From assembly GCA_045561055.1 (NCBI GenBank), contig JBJKYL010000014.1, forward strand, positions 62,001-126,000: a stretch of 64,000 nucleotides of DNA, read 5' to 3'. Below the pieces are notes generated by a model. That model ran no database searches. It saw nothing but the letters and a program-made list of their open reading frames with translations, and was not told the origin of the DNA. The translations under genes and the position numbers were made by a program. This stretch comes from SMWC01 sp045561055. Lineage in GTDB: Bacteria; Pseudomonadota; Gammaproteobacteria; Steroidobacterales; Rariloculaceae. Positions 8,402 to 18,700 of this stretch are shown here, piece after piece; the first letter of the stretch is position 1; each line of letters opens with the position of its first letter.

Positions 8402-9296
8402 TAACTCCCGTTGTGGTTTCGTCGCCATCGTTGGACGGCCTAACGTCGGTAAATCAACGCTCCTCAATGCGCTAGTTGGAGAGAAGGTCAGTATCGTTAG
8501 CGCTAAACCTCATACTACTCGTCATAGAGTGTTAGGCGTATTAAATAACGACGCTGACCAGGTTGTTTTTCTCGACACGCCAGGACTTCAACGTGACCGC
8601 AAGCATGCGCTTCATCGCTTCATGGCGAAGACAATCAGTCAAGTATTAGCTGAAGCCGACATTACGCTGATGGTAATCGAAGCTGGAAGATTTAGCCGAC
8701 AAGATAAGCAGCTAGCTGAGCTATTACGGGATAACGCAGAAAGGACTATTCTTGTGCTGAATAAGATAGACATGGTTAAAGCGAAGTCAGACTTACTGCC
8801 GATTCTAAAGTCGGTAGCAGTAGATTTTCCTTTTGCTGCGTTTGTGCCGATATCGGCGCGCGGTAGCAAAAATCTAGGTGGATTATTGGCAGAGATACTT
8901 AGCCGTCTTCCGGAGGGATCGCCATTGTATCCTCGGGAAATGGTAACGGATAGAAACCTGAATTTTCGGATCTCAGAAATTATCCGTGAGAAGTTGCTCA
9001 TCGCATTGCATCAGGAGGTTCCCTATGGTCTTACCGTCGAAGTAGAGCACGTCGGGAAACAGAGGCACGATCAGGTTTTGATCCATGCGATAGTGTGGAT
9101 CCAGCGTGATAGCCATAAGGCTATTACTATCGGTAAAGGCGGTAGCGTCCTTAAAGCTATTGGTAGTGAAGCGCGCCTAGAGCTTATAGAATTACTGGGT
9201 GAACGCGTACATCTTGAGCTGTGGGTTAAGGTTCGTGAAAACTGGGCTGACAGTGAGCGTGAACTTAAGCGGCTGGGATTCGATCTGGGAACTTAG
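8388..9296 (+). CDS. era: GTPase Era, 30S assembly factor
   Basis: Ras-like GTPase plus KH domain that binds the 3' end of 16S rRNA during 30S maturation. The P-loop GRPNVGKST is near residue 16, followed by the switch TTRHR, DTPGLQ (G3) and NKID (G4), then the KH domain with IGKGGSVLKAIG near residue 245. The length of 302 is standard. The GTG start lies inside the end of rnc (14-base overlap), the conserved rnc-era coupling. Confidence 0.96.
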   Translation: MTTGNNSRCGFVAIVGRPNVGKSTLLNALVGEKVSIVSAKPHTTRHRVLGVLNNDADQVVFLDTPGLQRDRKHALHRFMAKTISQVLAEADITLMVIEAGRFSRQDKQLAELLRDNAERTILVLNKIDMVKAKSDLLPILKSVAVDFPFAAFVPISARGSKNLGGLLAEILSRLPEGSPLYPREMVTDRNLNFRISEIIREKLLIALHQEVPYGLTVEVEHVGKQRHDQVLIHAIVWIQRDSHKAITIGKGGSVLKAIGSEARLELIELLGERVHLELWVKVRENWADSERELKRLGFDLGT

Positions 9297-9354
9297 TGAA
9301 GATAGCTACGTGAGGCGACACCGGCCTCTGTGAAGGGATATCTTAGTTAATAGT

Positions 9355-10089
9355 ATGGCCGAAAGAGAAAGTGTACAGCTGGAGCGAGGGTACCTTTTGC
9401 ACCAGCGTCCCTATCGAAACACAAGTCAGATTATCGATTGCCTGACTCTCGACCACGGTTTGACGGTTTTGGTTGCGCAGGGTTCAAAGCGATCTAAGGT
9501 CGCGCAGAGTGCTGTCCTACAGCCTTTTCTACCATTGCGATTGTCTTGGATTAGAAGAGGTGAGCTTGGACGCTTAACTCATGTTGAAATCGAGCAACGG
9601 GAGGGCGAACTGAGCGGCGAACAGCTACTGGGGGGATTCTATATGAATGAACTTCTCCTACGGCTACTAGCGAAAGGTGATGGTAATGTCGAAGTTTTTT
9701 CCTGCTATAGTGAAGCGCTTACTAAGCTTATGATTCGTGCTAACACCTCAGCCGTGCTAAGGGTCTTTGAGCTGCATTTACTTGAGGCGTTAGGCTACGG
9801 GCTCAATCTGAAACATGATGCCGATACGGGCAATCCGATTCGCTCGGAGCGTCGTTACGTTTTCGAACCCGAGCGTGGAGCTCGTGTCGAGAAGGACTCC
9901 GACGATGGAGCCGATTCGTATTGGGGGAGGGAACTGATTTCATTACGGGAGATGAGATTAGAAAATGTTGATTGCTTACGAGCGGCTAGGCGCCTGCTTT
10001 CGCGCGCGTTGCGAATTTATCTCGGCGAGAGGCCGTTGAAGACTAGCCTAGTTCTCCGAGATATTGTTGATCAGGGAGTAGAGATATGA
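9355..10089 (+). CDS. recO: DNA repair protein RecO
   Basis: RecFOR-pathway mediator that helps load RecA onto SSB-coated single-stranded DNA. The 244-residue protein starts with an OB-fold domain (L-H-x-R-P-Y-R-N-T-S, GSKRSKVA) and continues with the helical RecO domain containing R-V-F-E-L-H-L-L-E-A-L-G-Y-G. The zinc-type cysteine cluster found in some RecO proteins is absent, as in E. coli. It ends in an ATGA overlap with pdxJ. The rnc-era-recO-pdxJ-acpS order is strongly conserved. Confidence 0.93.
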   Translation: MAERESVQLERGYLLHQRPYRNTSQIIDCLTLDHGLTVLVAQGSKRSKVAQSAVLQPFLPLRLSWIRRGELGRLTHVEIEQREGELSGEQLLGGFYMNELLLRLLAKGDGNVEVFSCYSEALTKLMIRANTSAVLRVFELHLLEALGYGLNLKHDADTGNPIRSERRYVFEPERGARVEKDSDDGADSYWGRELISLREMRLENVDCLRAARRLLSRALRIYLGERPLKTSLVLRDIVDQGVEI

Positions 10090-10823
10090 GCGCACATGTG
10101 CCGATCTTGCTGGGAGTAAACGTTGATCATGTTGCGACATTGCGGCAGGCGCGGGGTACTAGATATCCAGACCCTGTGTCGGCTGCTCTGCTCGCGGAAC
10201 GAGCTGGGGCCGATAGTATAACGATTCACTTGCGGGAAGACCGTCGTCACATACAAGAGAGAGATCTAGAGGTTCTGGGGCGCACACTGCAGACCCGTGT
10301 GAATCTAGAGATGGCAGTAACGGAATCGATGATTGCACTCGCTGTCGATGCTCGTCCCGCAGATTGTTGTTTAGTACCAGAAAACCGGAATGAATTGACG
10401 ACGGAGGGTGGTCTAAATGTTATTGGCCAGGTTGACCGTATCAGAGAAGCTTGCGCCCAATTAGAGGCAGTAGGCATTCGCACATCTCTGTTTGTGGATC
10501 CTGATTTGGAACAGATAGATGCTAGCCGGGCTTGCGGAGCAACAGTTGTCGAGCTGCATACAGGTACCTATGCGGACGCAATAGATGGCGAAGCCGAGAG
10601 ACACGAGTTAGCACGGATTGCGGCAGCGGCTGATTATGGTGCAAAGCTAGGGTTACGTATACACGCAGGTCATGGGCTGCATTACCATAATGTGCAGCCG
10701 GTTGCGGCGATTAGCGAGATTGTCGAACTCAATATCGGCCATTCGATAGTTGCCAGAGCAGTTTTCGATGGGCTTGCTATCGCAGTCGCAGATATGCGAA
10801 CACTCATGTGTGAGGCGCGTTGA
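10086..10823 (+). CDS. pdxJ: Pyridoxine 5'-phosphate synthase PdxJ
   Basis: Final ring-closing enzyme of the DXP-dependent vitamin B6 pathway; it condenses 1-deoxyxylulose-5-phosphate with aminoacetone phosphate. The 245-residue TIM barrel shows LGVNVDHVATLRQARGT at the N-terminus, TIHLREDRRHIQ, a conserved E-L-H-T-G-x-Y loop, and A-G-H-G-L-x-Y near the C-terminus. Start codon coupled to recO by a 4-base overlap; acpS starts directly after its stop. Confidence 0.97.
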   Translation: MSAHVPILLGVNVDHVATLRQARGTRYPDPVSAALLAERAGADSITIHLREDRRHIQERDLEVLGRTLQTRVNLEMAVTESMIALAVDARPADCCLVPENRNELTTEGGLNVIGQVDRIREACAQLEAVGIRTSLFVDPDLEQIDASRACGATVVELHTGTYADAIDGEAERHELARIAAAADYGAKLGLRIHAGHGLHYHNVQPVAAISEIVELNIGHSIVARAVFDGLAIAVADMRTLMCEAR

Positions 10824-10824
10824 T

Positions 10825-11220
10825 ATGGTTTTCGGTATCGGTACCGATATCGTTCAGGTGTCTCGTATCGAGCAGGTATGGCAGCGATTCGGTGAGAGGT
10901 TTGCGAATCACTTGTTACTAGACGAGGAGATCGATCTCTTCAGGCATCACAAACGTCCTGTACGTTTTCTATCAACACGATTTGCAATAAAGGAAGCCAC
11001 AGTTAAGGCTATGGGTACCGGTTTTGCACACGGTATTTGGATTCGCGACGTCGGTATGATTCCGAATGATTGGGGTCAGCCGCAGCTGATTTATTCATCC
11101 CGCGGACGCCGAGTACGCGAGCGACTAGGGATTGGTGACGGACATCTCTCTGTGACTGACGAGGCTGGATTAGTTGTCGCTGTTGCGGTTCTAATGATCG
11201 CATCCGAAGCCGGTGACTGA
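10825..11220 (+). CDS. acpS: Holo-[acyl-carrier-protein] synthase AcpS
   Basis: Transfers 4'-phosphopantetheine from CoA to acyl carrier protein. From this ATG the product is 131 residues with G-I-G-T-D-I (Asp8) and RFAIKEA (Glu57), the two magnesium-binding positions of the family. The late S-x-S-H-E type motif is altered to L-S-V-T-D-E. The frame is open upstream through the end of pdxJ, but the chosen start matches the family N-terminus and lies one base after the pdxJ stop. Confidence 0.93.
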   Translation: MVFGIGTDIVQVSRIEQVWQRFGERFANHLLLDEEIDLFRHHKRPVRFLSTRFAIKEATVKAMGTGFAHGIWIRDVGMIPNDWGQPQLIYSSRGRRVRERLGIGDGHLSVTDEAGLVVAVAVLMIASEAGD

Positions 11221-11221
11221 G

Positions 11222-12007
11222 ATGAACACTCTCGTATTCGATATTGAGACAATCCCTGATGTTCAGTTAGGGCGGCGTCTCTATGGCGTTGATGATCTTG
11301 ACGATGATTCTGTTGCTAAGATTATGCTCTTTAAGCAACGTCAGACAAGGAAAACTGATTTCTTACCTTTGCCACAGCATCGTGTCATTGCGATCTCCGC
11401 TGTTCTCAAAACTCTTGATGATATCCATGTATTTACCCTAGGTGAGATCGATTCAACCGAGAAGGAAATCGTGCAACGATTCTACGACGGTTTGCAGCGT
11501 TACTCGCCTGAACTTGTTTCATGGAACGGCTCGGGTTTTGATCTGCCAGTATTACACTACCGTGCGCTGTTGCATGGCGTTAATGCACAGCGTTATTGGG
11601 AAATGGGAGACAACGATCGGGAGTTTAGATTCAACAATTACCTTAGCAGGTTTCACTGGCGTCACATCGATCTCATGGATGTTCTCGCTGGCTTTCAGAT
11701 AGGCGGTCGCGCGTCCCTAGAACAGATAACTACACTGCTTGGGTTTCCTGGCAAGCTTGGTATGAACGGTGGCCAGGTGTGGAGCCGCTATCAGGCAGGT
11801 GAGGTCGAGGCTATCCGAAATTATTGTGAGACTGATGCTATCAATACCTACCTGGTCTTCCTTCGTTTTCAATTAGTCCGCGGTATTCTCGACGAGGAGG
11901 GCTATGAAAACGAACTAAAGCGACTCAGAACAAAGCTAAAGCAATCTAAAAGTTTACATCTTCAGGAATTTATCTCCGCATGGCAGACGGTAGGCGATGC
12001 CGAGTAG
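11222..12007 (+). CDS. Predicted PolB-like 3'-5' exonuclease
   Basis: Stand-alone DnaQ/PolB-type 3'-5' exonuclease of 261 residues, related to the family known as predicted 3'-5' exonuclease related to DNA polymerase B. ExoI is VFDIETIPD with Asp7 and Glu9, ExoII is SWNGSGFDLPVL, and ExoIII is YCETDAINTY. All three acidic motifs look intact, so it should be catalytically active. Its substrate is unknown. An in-frame GTG at 11213 overlaps acpS; the ATG at 11222 fits the family N-terminus better. Its 3' end overlaps rlmD by 11 bases. Confidence 0.85.
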   Translation: MNTLVFDIETIPDVQLGRRLYGVDDLDDDSVAKIMLFKQRQTRKTDFLPLPQHRVIAISAVLKTLDDIHVFTLGEIDSTEKEIVQRFYDGLQRYSPELVSWNGSGFDLPVLHYRALLHGVNAQRYWEMGDNDREFRFNNYLSRFHWRHIDLMDVLAGFQIGGRASLEQITTLLGFPGKLGMNGGQVWSRYQAGEVEAIRNYCETDAINTYLVFLRFQLVRGILDEEGYENELKRLRTKLKQSKSLHLQEFISAWQTVGDAE

Positions 12008-13304
12008 TCTAGAGAGCATCGACGCTGAGATAATCGACCTCACCCATGATGGCCAAGGCTTAGCAAATCTAGACGGGCAAAAGATCTTTATTCCTGGCGC
12101 TCTTCCGGGTGAACTAGTACGCGTGGTCATACGGCGCCGAAAACGGCGCTACCGGGAGGCACAGCTTGTCGAGGTTCTTAGTCCGGCCGCTAGTAGAGTC
12201 GATCCTCCATGTGCTTATTTTGGCCGCTGCGGTGGTTGTACGATACAGCATCTGAACTACGAAACTCAGGTCAAGTTTAAACATTCGGTAGTCAGAGAAG
12301 CGCTGCTACGGATCGCAGGCATAGAACCGCGCGAGTGGCTACCGCCGATTACCGGTCCGGAGTGGCACTATCGTCGACGTGCTCGGTTAGGTGTCCGCTA
12401 TGTACTAGGTAAAGAACGCGTTCTTGTCGGTTTCAAAGAGCGTGCTACGCGATATATCACCGATATGGCGAGTTGTCGTGTTCTCGTCAAACCTGCCGAC
12501 GCGCTACCCGAATTACTTGCGAGACTTATAGATAAAACGACCTTGACGAAACGTCTCCCGCAGGTCGAGATTGCGGTCGGGGAACTGTCCCAGGCAGCAG
12601 TTTTTCGAGTTCTAGATGAGCCGAGCGCTGACGATTTGCGCCTATTTTCAGAGTTTGGTTGGAAAAATAAGATCGACATCTATTTGCAGAGAGGTGGTCC
12701 GGGGACTGTCCAAGCTCTCGATCATGCTGCGGTGAGACTGCTCACCTACACTCTTCCGGAATTCGATATTAAGCTAGAGTTTGCGCCAACAGATTTCGTC
12801 CAGATCAATGCGAATATTAATGCGGCGATGGTTTGCCAAATTATCGAGTTACTCGACATCGATTCGACGGAACAGGTCCTAGATTTGTACTGTGGGCTTG
12901 GTAACTTTAGTTTGCCTATCGCCCGACGTTCTAAGTCGGTTTTAGGTGTTGAAGGTGAGGCTGGTTTAGTTGCGCGTGCCGCGCACAACGCGCGGCTAAA
13001 TGGTATAAAAAATGCGCAGTTTGTCAGTGCTGATCTCTCGAAGCCGGACTGGAGTTTTCTTCGAGAAGCTTGGGATCTCGTCCTACTCGACCCGCCCCGG
13101 TCAGGTGCCTATGCTGTTGTTAAGCAGATGAAACGTATGGGTCCACGACATGTTGCTTACGTGTCCTGTCACCCGGCAACGCTAGCACGTGATGCGAAAG
13201 AACTTATTGAGTCTCAGGGCTATCGGCTACACGCGGTCGGTATCGCGGACATGTTCCCTCACACGTCACATGTTGAAGTTATGGCGCTATTCGAGCGTAC
13301 CTAG
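11997..13304 (+). CDS. rlmD: 23S rRNA (uracil-C5)-methyltransferase RlmD
   Basis: S-adenosylmethionine-dependent enzyme that methylates U1939 of 23S rRNA (also known as RumA). The N-terminal TRAM domain (about 1-60) is followed by the [4Fe-4S] ligands Cys72, Cys78, Cys81 and Cys160. The Rossmann fold has LDLYCGLGNFSLP, then LLDPPRSGA and YVSCHPATLARD with catalytic Cys391. Length 435 matches the family. Overlaps the preceding exonuclease by 11 bases. Confidence 0.94.
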   Translation: MPSSLESIDAEIIDLTHDGQGLANLDGQKIFIPGALPGELVRVVIRRRKRRYREAQLVEVLSPAASRVDPPCAYFGRCGGCTIQHLNYETQVKFKHSVVREALLRIAGIEPREWLPPITGPEWHYRRRARLGVRYVLGKERVLVGFKERATRYITDMASCRVLVKPADALPELLARLIDKTTLTKRLPQVEIAVGELSQAAVFRVLDEPSADDLRLFSEFGWKNKIDIYLQRGGPGTVQALDHAAVRLLTYTLPEFDIKLEFAPTDFVQINANINAAMVCQIIELLDIDSTEQVLDLYCGLGNFSLPIARRSKSVLGVEGEAGLVARAAHNARLNGIKNAQFVSADLSKPDWSFLREAWDLVLLDPPRSGAYAVVKQMKRMGPRHVAYVSCHPATLARDAKELIESQGYRLHAVGIADMFPHTSHVEVMALFERT

Positions 13305-13432
13305 AGCTGATTTGAAGAATATTGAAACCAGCCGGTTACCCCTATAGGCTCATTAGCAAGTTTGATTACCGTGGTATTACGACATTTTAAAAATTGAGAT
13401 TGTGACGAGGCTATCGCTGCTATTATGGTGGG

Positions 13433-14476
13433 ATGTCGCTAGGTCCACTCATGATCGATCTCAAGGGTACGTCCATCGACGCGGAAGAGCGGGAATGGCT
13501 TCAGTCCCCGTCAGTGTGTGGTGTTATCCTGTTTTCGAGAAATTTCGAAAGTCTGGGGCAGCTTGAACAGCTGATAGCTGTAATTCACGAAATACGTGAA
13601 CCGCCACTGCTTGTTGCTGTGGATCAGGAAGGCGGTAGGGTACAGCGTTTCGGCGAGCCCTTTACGGTTTTGCCGCCCATGCGCAGCCTCGGGCGTCTGT
13701 ACGATAGGGATATGAGCCGAGCACTCGGTACAGCGCACGCATTCGGCTGGTTAATGGCGGCGGAACTTCGGGCTGTCGAAATCGATTTAAGTTTTGCGCC
13801 CGTGGTCGATATCGATCGCGGCTTGGCGAAGGTTATCGGTGATCGGGCGCTACATTCAAGTGCCACGGCGGTTAGCCAGCTCGTGTCGGCGTTCGCGGTT
13901 GGTGTCCACGAGGCTGGGATGGCTATTACAGCTAAACATTTTCCAACGCATGCGGGAGCGATCAACGATACACATACTAAGACCGCATCGGATTCGCGAG
14001 AGTTCAGCGAACTTTGGGACGATTTGCAGCCTTACCGGCATTTGATTAGTAGAAAACTCGATGCCGTTATGGTTGGCCATGTAAGTTTTCCGGCAATAGA
14101 TCCGTTACCCGCAAGTTTTTCTTCATGGTGGCTTAATGGACAGTTACGGGACGAGCTACGTTTCGGCGGAGCAATCATCTCAGATGATATCTCCATGACT
14201 GGGGCGACGATTGTCGGTAATTATGCCGATCGAGTACGGCGCGCTATTGCTGCTGGTTGTGATATGGTTTTGCTATGCAATGCTTCCCAGGAGGTACCTG
14301 GCGTCCTCGATGCTCTGGAGGGCTACGTGAATCCTCCGTCACAACTGCATCTGATGCGGTTACGTGGCCAGCAGAGACAGGAATGGGAAACGTTGCGTTC
14401 CTCTGAAATCTGGCGAGATGCTAGGCTTGAGGTAGACCATCTGTCGAATATTCCTCAATTCGAGTTCGAAGGATGA
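13433..14476 (+). CDS. nagZ: Beta-N-acetylhexosaminidase NagZ
   Basis: Cytoplasmic family-3 glycoside hydrolase that removes N-acetylglucosamine from anhydromuropeptides during peptidoglycan recycling. The 347-residue TIM barrel shows DQEGGRVQRF near residue 63, the mobile catalytic loop with Asp179 and His181 (D-T-H), and the nucleophile in ISDDISMTG at Asp251. One difference from the usual loop is KHFPTHAG where most members have KHFPGHG. The gene stands alone after a 128-base gap. Confidence 0.92.
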   Translation: MSLGPLMIDLKGTSIDAEEREWLQSPSVCGVILFSRNFESLGQLEQLIAVIHEIREPPLLVAVDQEGGRVQRFGEPFTVLPPMRSLGRLYDRDMSRALGTAHAFGWLMAAELRAVEIDLSFAPVVDIDRGLAKVIGDRALHSSATAVSQLVSAFAVGVHEAGMAITAKHFPTHAGAINDTHTKTASDSREFSELWDDLQPYRHLISRKLDAVMVGHVSFPAIDPLPASFSSWWLNGQLRDELRFGGAIISDDISMTGATIVGNYADRVRRAIAAGCDMVLLCNASQEVPGVLDALEGYVNPPSQLHLMRLRGQQRQEWETLRSSEIWRDARLEVDHLSNIPQFEFEG

Positions 14477-14649
14477 CAATTGTGACTAGTAACGCTGCAT
14501 CGACAAACAGATTACTTAACTTGAAAGTGCAGTGGTGATCGGTAGATCTCGTTTGCCCTAATGAGTCATGGTGTGGCCGCTTACGAAGTTACCTGCCTGA
14601 CAAGCGATCGATTAAAAGCCGCGTATTTTAACGTCAAAGTTCACTGTCG

Positions 14650-15711
14650 TTAGGCTGCAGGAGCCAGGCTACCTCTAGGAATATCTGACTCTTCGGATAC
14701 CGGTCTAACGAGGACAAGTAAACCGAACGCTGGATGATCGAAGAAATAGACTTGGTTGCTGCTGATACGACGCTTAGTATAAAGGGCATAGCGAGGAGGA
14801 AAAGTAATTTCTTCGAGTGCAATTTCGACCGGGGAAATTAGTTCTCTAGGATTCCTATCTGATTGATAACGCAGTGCGACGCTAATGTTCAGCCATTTGT
14901 CGCTGTCCATATGTAGTTGAATGGTTCCTAGCGGGTTCAATCCACCTAATAACCATAACTCGAACGGTGTAGCATCCTCTTCGTATAATCCTTCCTGAAC
15001 CCAGCCACCATGAATTAGCGGCGTATACGCACTTAATCGCTCTAGTCGATTAGTACTATTGGTTAGCTCAAGTTCTTCTGTTGTGAGTATCCGATACCAG
15101 GTAGATTCCCCTTCGGTTAATAATGCCTCGTTACCAGCCTCATCCTCTGGTATTTCTGTGAATCCACTTTCTGGATTATTTAAGGAGTTAACAGTTAATT
15201 CTTCGGTCGGCACTAAGTTAGGATTGTCGGCTCCAGTTTCTGGAGCATAGGCTTCGGAATCCGTCGTCGGTCCCATTTCCTCGAAGCCAAAGATCTCCTC
15301 CCCTAGCATATTATGATATTGCTGTGATCCAAATAAATCCTCGATCGAGTAGGTTTTATCGGTAGGTTCGGTCGGAACAAGAATGGGCTGCTCGTCGTCA
15401 ATAGCGCGTAATGATTCCGACAGCAACTTTGACACATCCATCTCCGTGCGCGCATGCGTCTCTAAGAGCGACGGGCTTAGAAGATCCAGGAGTGAGCCTC
15501 TCGGCATGTCTTCGAATCTTTCTTCAGTCGCATCGAAGTCGTGGTACGAGAATGCTATGACTTCAATTTCGTATTTCGGTAGCCTTTCCGAGGCTTCGTC
15601 TATAACGGTCCGGAACTCGCTGGCTGGTAGGGTTTGAGCCGAGACGATAGCTAAGAGACTCCATTGCAGTCCTATAAAGGCTAACGATTTTTTGATGGTG
15701 GCGGATTTCAT
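14650..15711 (-). CDS. csiV: CsiV-family periplasmic peptidoglycan-binding protein
   Basis: A 353-residue exported protein. It has a signal peptide (about 1-25, ending ...LLAIVSAQ), Y-E-I-E-V-I-A-F near residue 47, a long acidic low-complexity middle (about 120-215), and a C-terminal domain with H-G-G-W-V-Q-E-G, then KRRISSNQVYFFDHPAFGLLV. These N- and C-terminal blocks match the CsiV family, a periplasmic protein linked to cell-wall homeostasis in Vibrio. It lies 29 bases downstream of mfd on the same strand, the usual neighbour of csiV. The long acidic insert is divergent. Confidence 0.8.
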   Translation of the reverse strand: MKSATIKKSLAFIGLQWSLLAIVSAQTLPASEFRTVIDEASERLPKYEIEVIAFSYHDFDATEERFEDMPRGSLLDLLSPSLLETHARTEMDVSKLLSESLRAIDDEQPILVPTEPTDKTYSIEDLFGSQQYHNMLGEEIFGFEEMGPTTDSEAYAPETGADNPNLVPTEELTVNSLNNPESGFTEIPEDEAGNEALLTEGESTWYRILTTEELELTNSTNRLERLSAYTPLIHGGWVQEGLYEEDATPFELWLLGGLNPLGTIQLHMDSDKWLNISVALRYQSDRNPRELISPVEIALEEITFPPRYALYTKRRISSNQVYFFDHPAFGLLVLVRPVSEESDIPRGSLAPAA

Positions 15712-15740
15712 GACGAAATTATAAACCGTATATGCTGTGG

Positions 15741-18700
15741 TCAGGCAGCTGATGATGCTTGCGGCTTCACACCGAGATCGAGGAGTAAAGTTTCCGTTGC
15801 AGCTATTCGGTCCTCGTTGTGTTCGAGTGCCCAGGAGAAGCGAAGTTTGAACGGTCCGTCCATGCTATAGATTCCTGACTGATTTTCGATTAATTCAATG
15901 AGGATGGCGGGATCAATGCTAGCTTCTTTGCTGAATTGAAGGCTGCCACCGTGATTTTCTGCCTGAATATTAGTGATGCCTAATTGTTGTGCTATTAGCT
16001 TTAATCGAGTTAACGCGAACAGCGTCCGTGTTACGGCGGGTAATAGGCCGAACCTATCAATCAACTCGACCTGTAAATCTTGAAGGTCGGACGCAGAGAG
16101 CGCACATGCAATTCTTTTGTAGAGCACAAGGCGTATATGCACGTCGGGTATGTAATCGCCAGGAATTAAGGCCGGTAGCCCGAGTTCGATCTCGGTTCCG
16201 TGCTGGAACGGATCCTCGAGATCCGGCTCTTTCCCAGCATTCAACGAGCTTACGGCTCTAGCTAGTAAGTCGTTATAGAGTGTGAAACCGATGGCCTGAA
16301 TTTGACCACTCTGTTCGTCACCGAGCAACTCACCGGCGCCGCGAATTTCCAGGTCGTGGGTCGCGAGTGTGAACCCTGCACCAAGCTCTTCCAACGCTTC
16401 GATTGCCTCTAGGCGTTTGACGGCGTCTGCAGTTAGTGAGCGCAGCGGTGGCGCGATGAGATACGCATAGGCTTGATGATGTGATCGGCCGACGCGACCG
16501 CGCAACTGATGTAGCTGCGCGAGTCCGAGACGGTCGGCGCGATTGATGATGATCGTGTTCGCAGTGGGGATGTCGATCCCGCTCTCAATGATAGTCGTAC
16601 AGACAAGGAGATTAAAGTGTCGATGATAGAATTCCAGCATGACGTTTTCGAGTGTCCGTTCTGACATTTGTCCGTGAGCTACCTTGATAGATGCTTCGGG
16701 CAACAGGCTCGCGAGATGCGTGGCTACCTCGTCGATATCCTTGACGCGATTGTGAACGAAATAGATTTGTCCTCCGCGTCGGATCTCGCGTAGAACGGCC
16801 TCCCGTATTGTGGAGTTACTCCATTCCCCAGAGAATGTTTTCACCGATAAGCGTTCCGCGGGTGGAGTAGCGATTAGCGAGATGTCCCGCAGTCCGCCTA
16901 GTGCCATGTTCAGAGTTCTTGGAATTGGTGTGGCGGTAAGAGCTAGCATATCGACGTCGGCGCGAAGTTTTTTCAGCTGCTCTTTTTGTCTAACCCCGAA
17001 ACGATGTTCCTCATCCACTATAACGAGACCGAGGCGTCGGAAATTGAGATCCTTACCCAGAAGTTTGTGTGTACCGATCACGATATCAACCGTGCCGTCC
17101 TTCAAACCAGACATTACGGCATTTACAGATTTTTCGCTACGGAAGCGAGACAATAGCTCGACTCGGACTGGCCAGTCGGCGAAACGGTCGGCGAACGTTC
17201 GCTGATGCTGTTGGGCGAGTAGCGTCGTCGGCACGAGAACCGCGACCTGATGGTCTGCATTTACGGTGACAAATGCTGCTCTGAGGGCAACCTCAGTTTT
17301 GCCGAAGCCGACGTCGCCGCAAACAACACGGTCCATCGGCTGACGGCTCTTCAGGTCTCCGATTACATCATGAATCACTTCTAACTGATCTGCTGTTTCT
17401 TCGAACGGGAACTCGAGGGCGAAGCGCTGATAGATCTCCTCGTTGAGCGGGAATTGGATGCCCTGTCGAGCTGCCCGTTGTGCATAGAGACCCAGGAGTT
17501 CTGCCGCAACGTCGCGCACCTGTTTTGCTGCTTTTCGCTTCGCCTTAATCCACTGATCAGAGCCGAGCTTGTGTAGTGGAGCATTCTCCGGTGAGGCACC
17601 GGTATAGCGTGTCACGAGGTGCAAATTATAGACGGGCACGTAGAGCTTATCGCCACCGGCATATTCGAGTAGTAGGAATTCGGTAATGGTTTCATCAGCC
17701 TCAAGGATTGCTAGATTTTTGAGACCTTGGTAGCGTCCGATACCGTACTCTTCATGCACGACGGGTGCACCAACCCGTAGGTCTGTCAATTCTCTAACGA
17801 TTGCATTAGGGTCCCGCCGCTGCTTTCGTCGAGTTCTTTGCTGTGGGCGGTTGATGCCGAGCTGTTCTGAGGTGATTATCTTGAGATGTAAGTCGGGTAA
17901 AGCTAGACCATCCTCTAGGTCGCCGACGGCGATATTTAACTGTTGTTGACTGATAAGAAACGACTGCCAGCCGGAGACTTCAATTGGTTTAAGCCCGCGA
18001 TCGCGGAGTAGTTCCGATAGGGTTTCTCGCTGTCCGGGGGAAGATGTAACAACAAGCGTTCGGGCTGAATCGTTAGCGTATAGCCAACGCGTGATCGGGT
18101 CCTGTTCTTCGCTGCGTATAGAATGAAGCGGATGACTCGTCCTAGCGTTTATCGAAAACTTTTCTTTGGAGGTCGCGAGCTCCCGACTGCAAATCCGGAT
18201 ACTTTGCGTTTCGGCGAGTTGGCTTCGTAACAATTCCGGGCTACAAAATGCAATTTCTGGCGTCAGAAGCGGTCGCTCAATATCGCCGCAGAGTTGTGTA
18301 TAACGCTCTTCAATGAGAGCCCAGCCGGAGTCGAGTCCATCGAGCGCTTCGCCCATAAAGATGTATAGGGTATCCTCTGGAAAATGCTCAAGCAGCGAGC
18401 TCGTCGAGTCGAAGAATAATGGTAGAAAAGATTCGATTCCTGCGGGAAGATGCGCATCGGATATATCTCGATAAATATTCGAACGGTTAGGCTCCCCCGA
18501 TATATTATCGCGAAAACGTTCTCTGAAACCGCGAATGGCATCTATATCGAATGGGAATTCCCTAGCCGGAAGAATCTCAATTTTTCTGGCTTTGCCGGTC
18601 GTTAGCTGAGTACCGGGATCGAAAATCCGTAGCGTTTCCACTTCATCGTCAAACAGATCAATGCGGATCGGATGATCTGCGCTTGAGGGGTAGACATCGA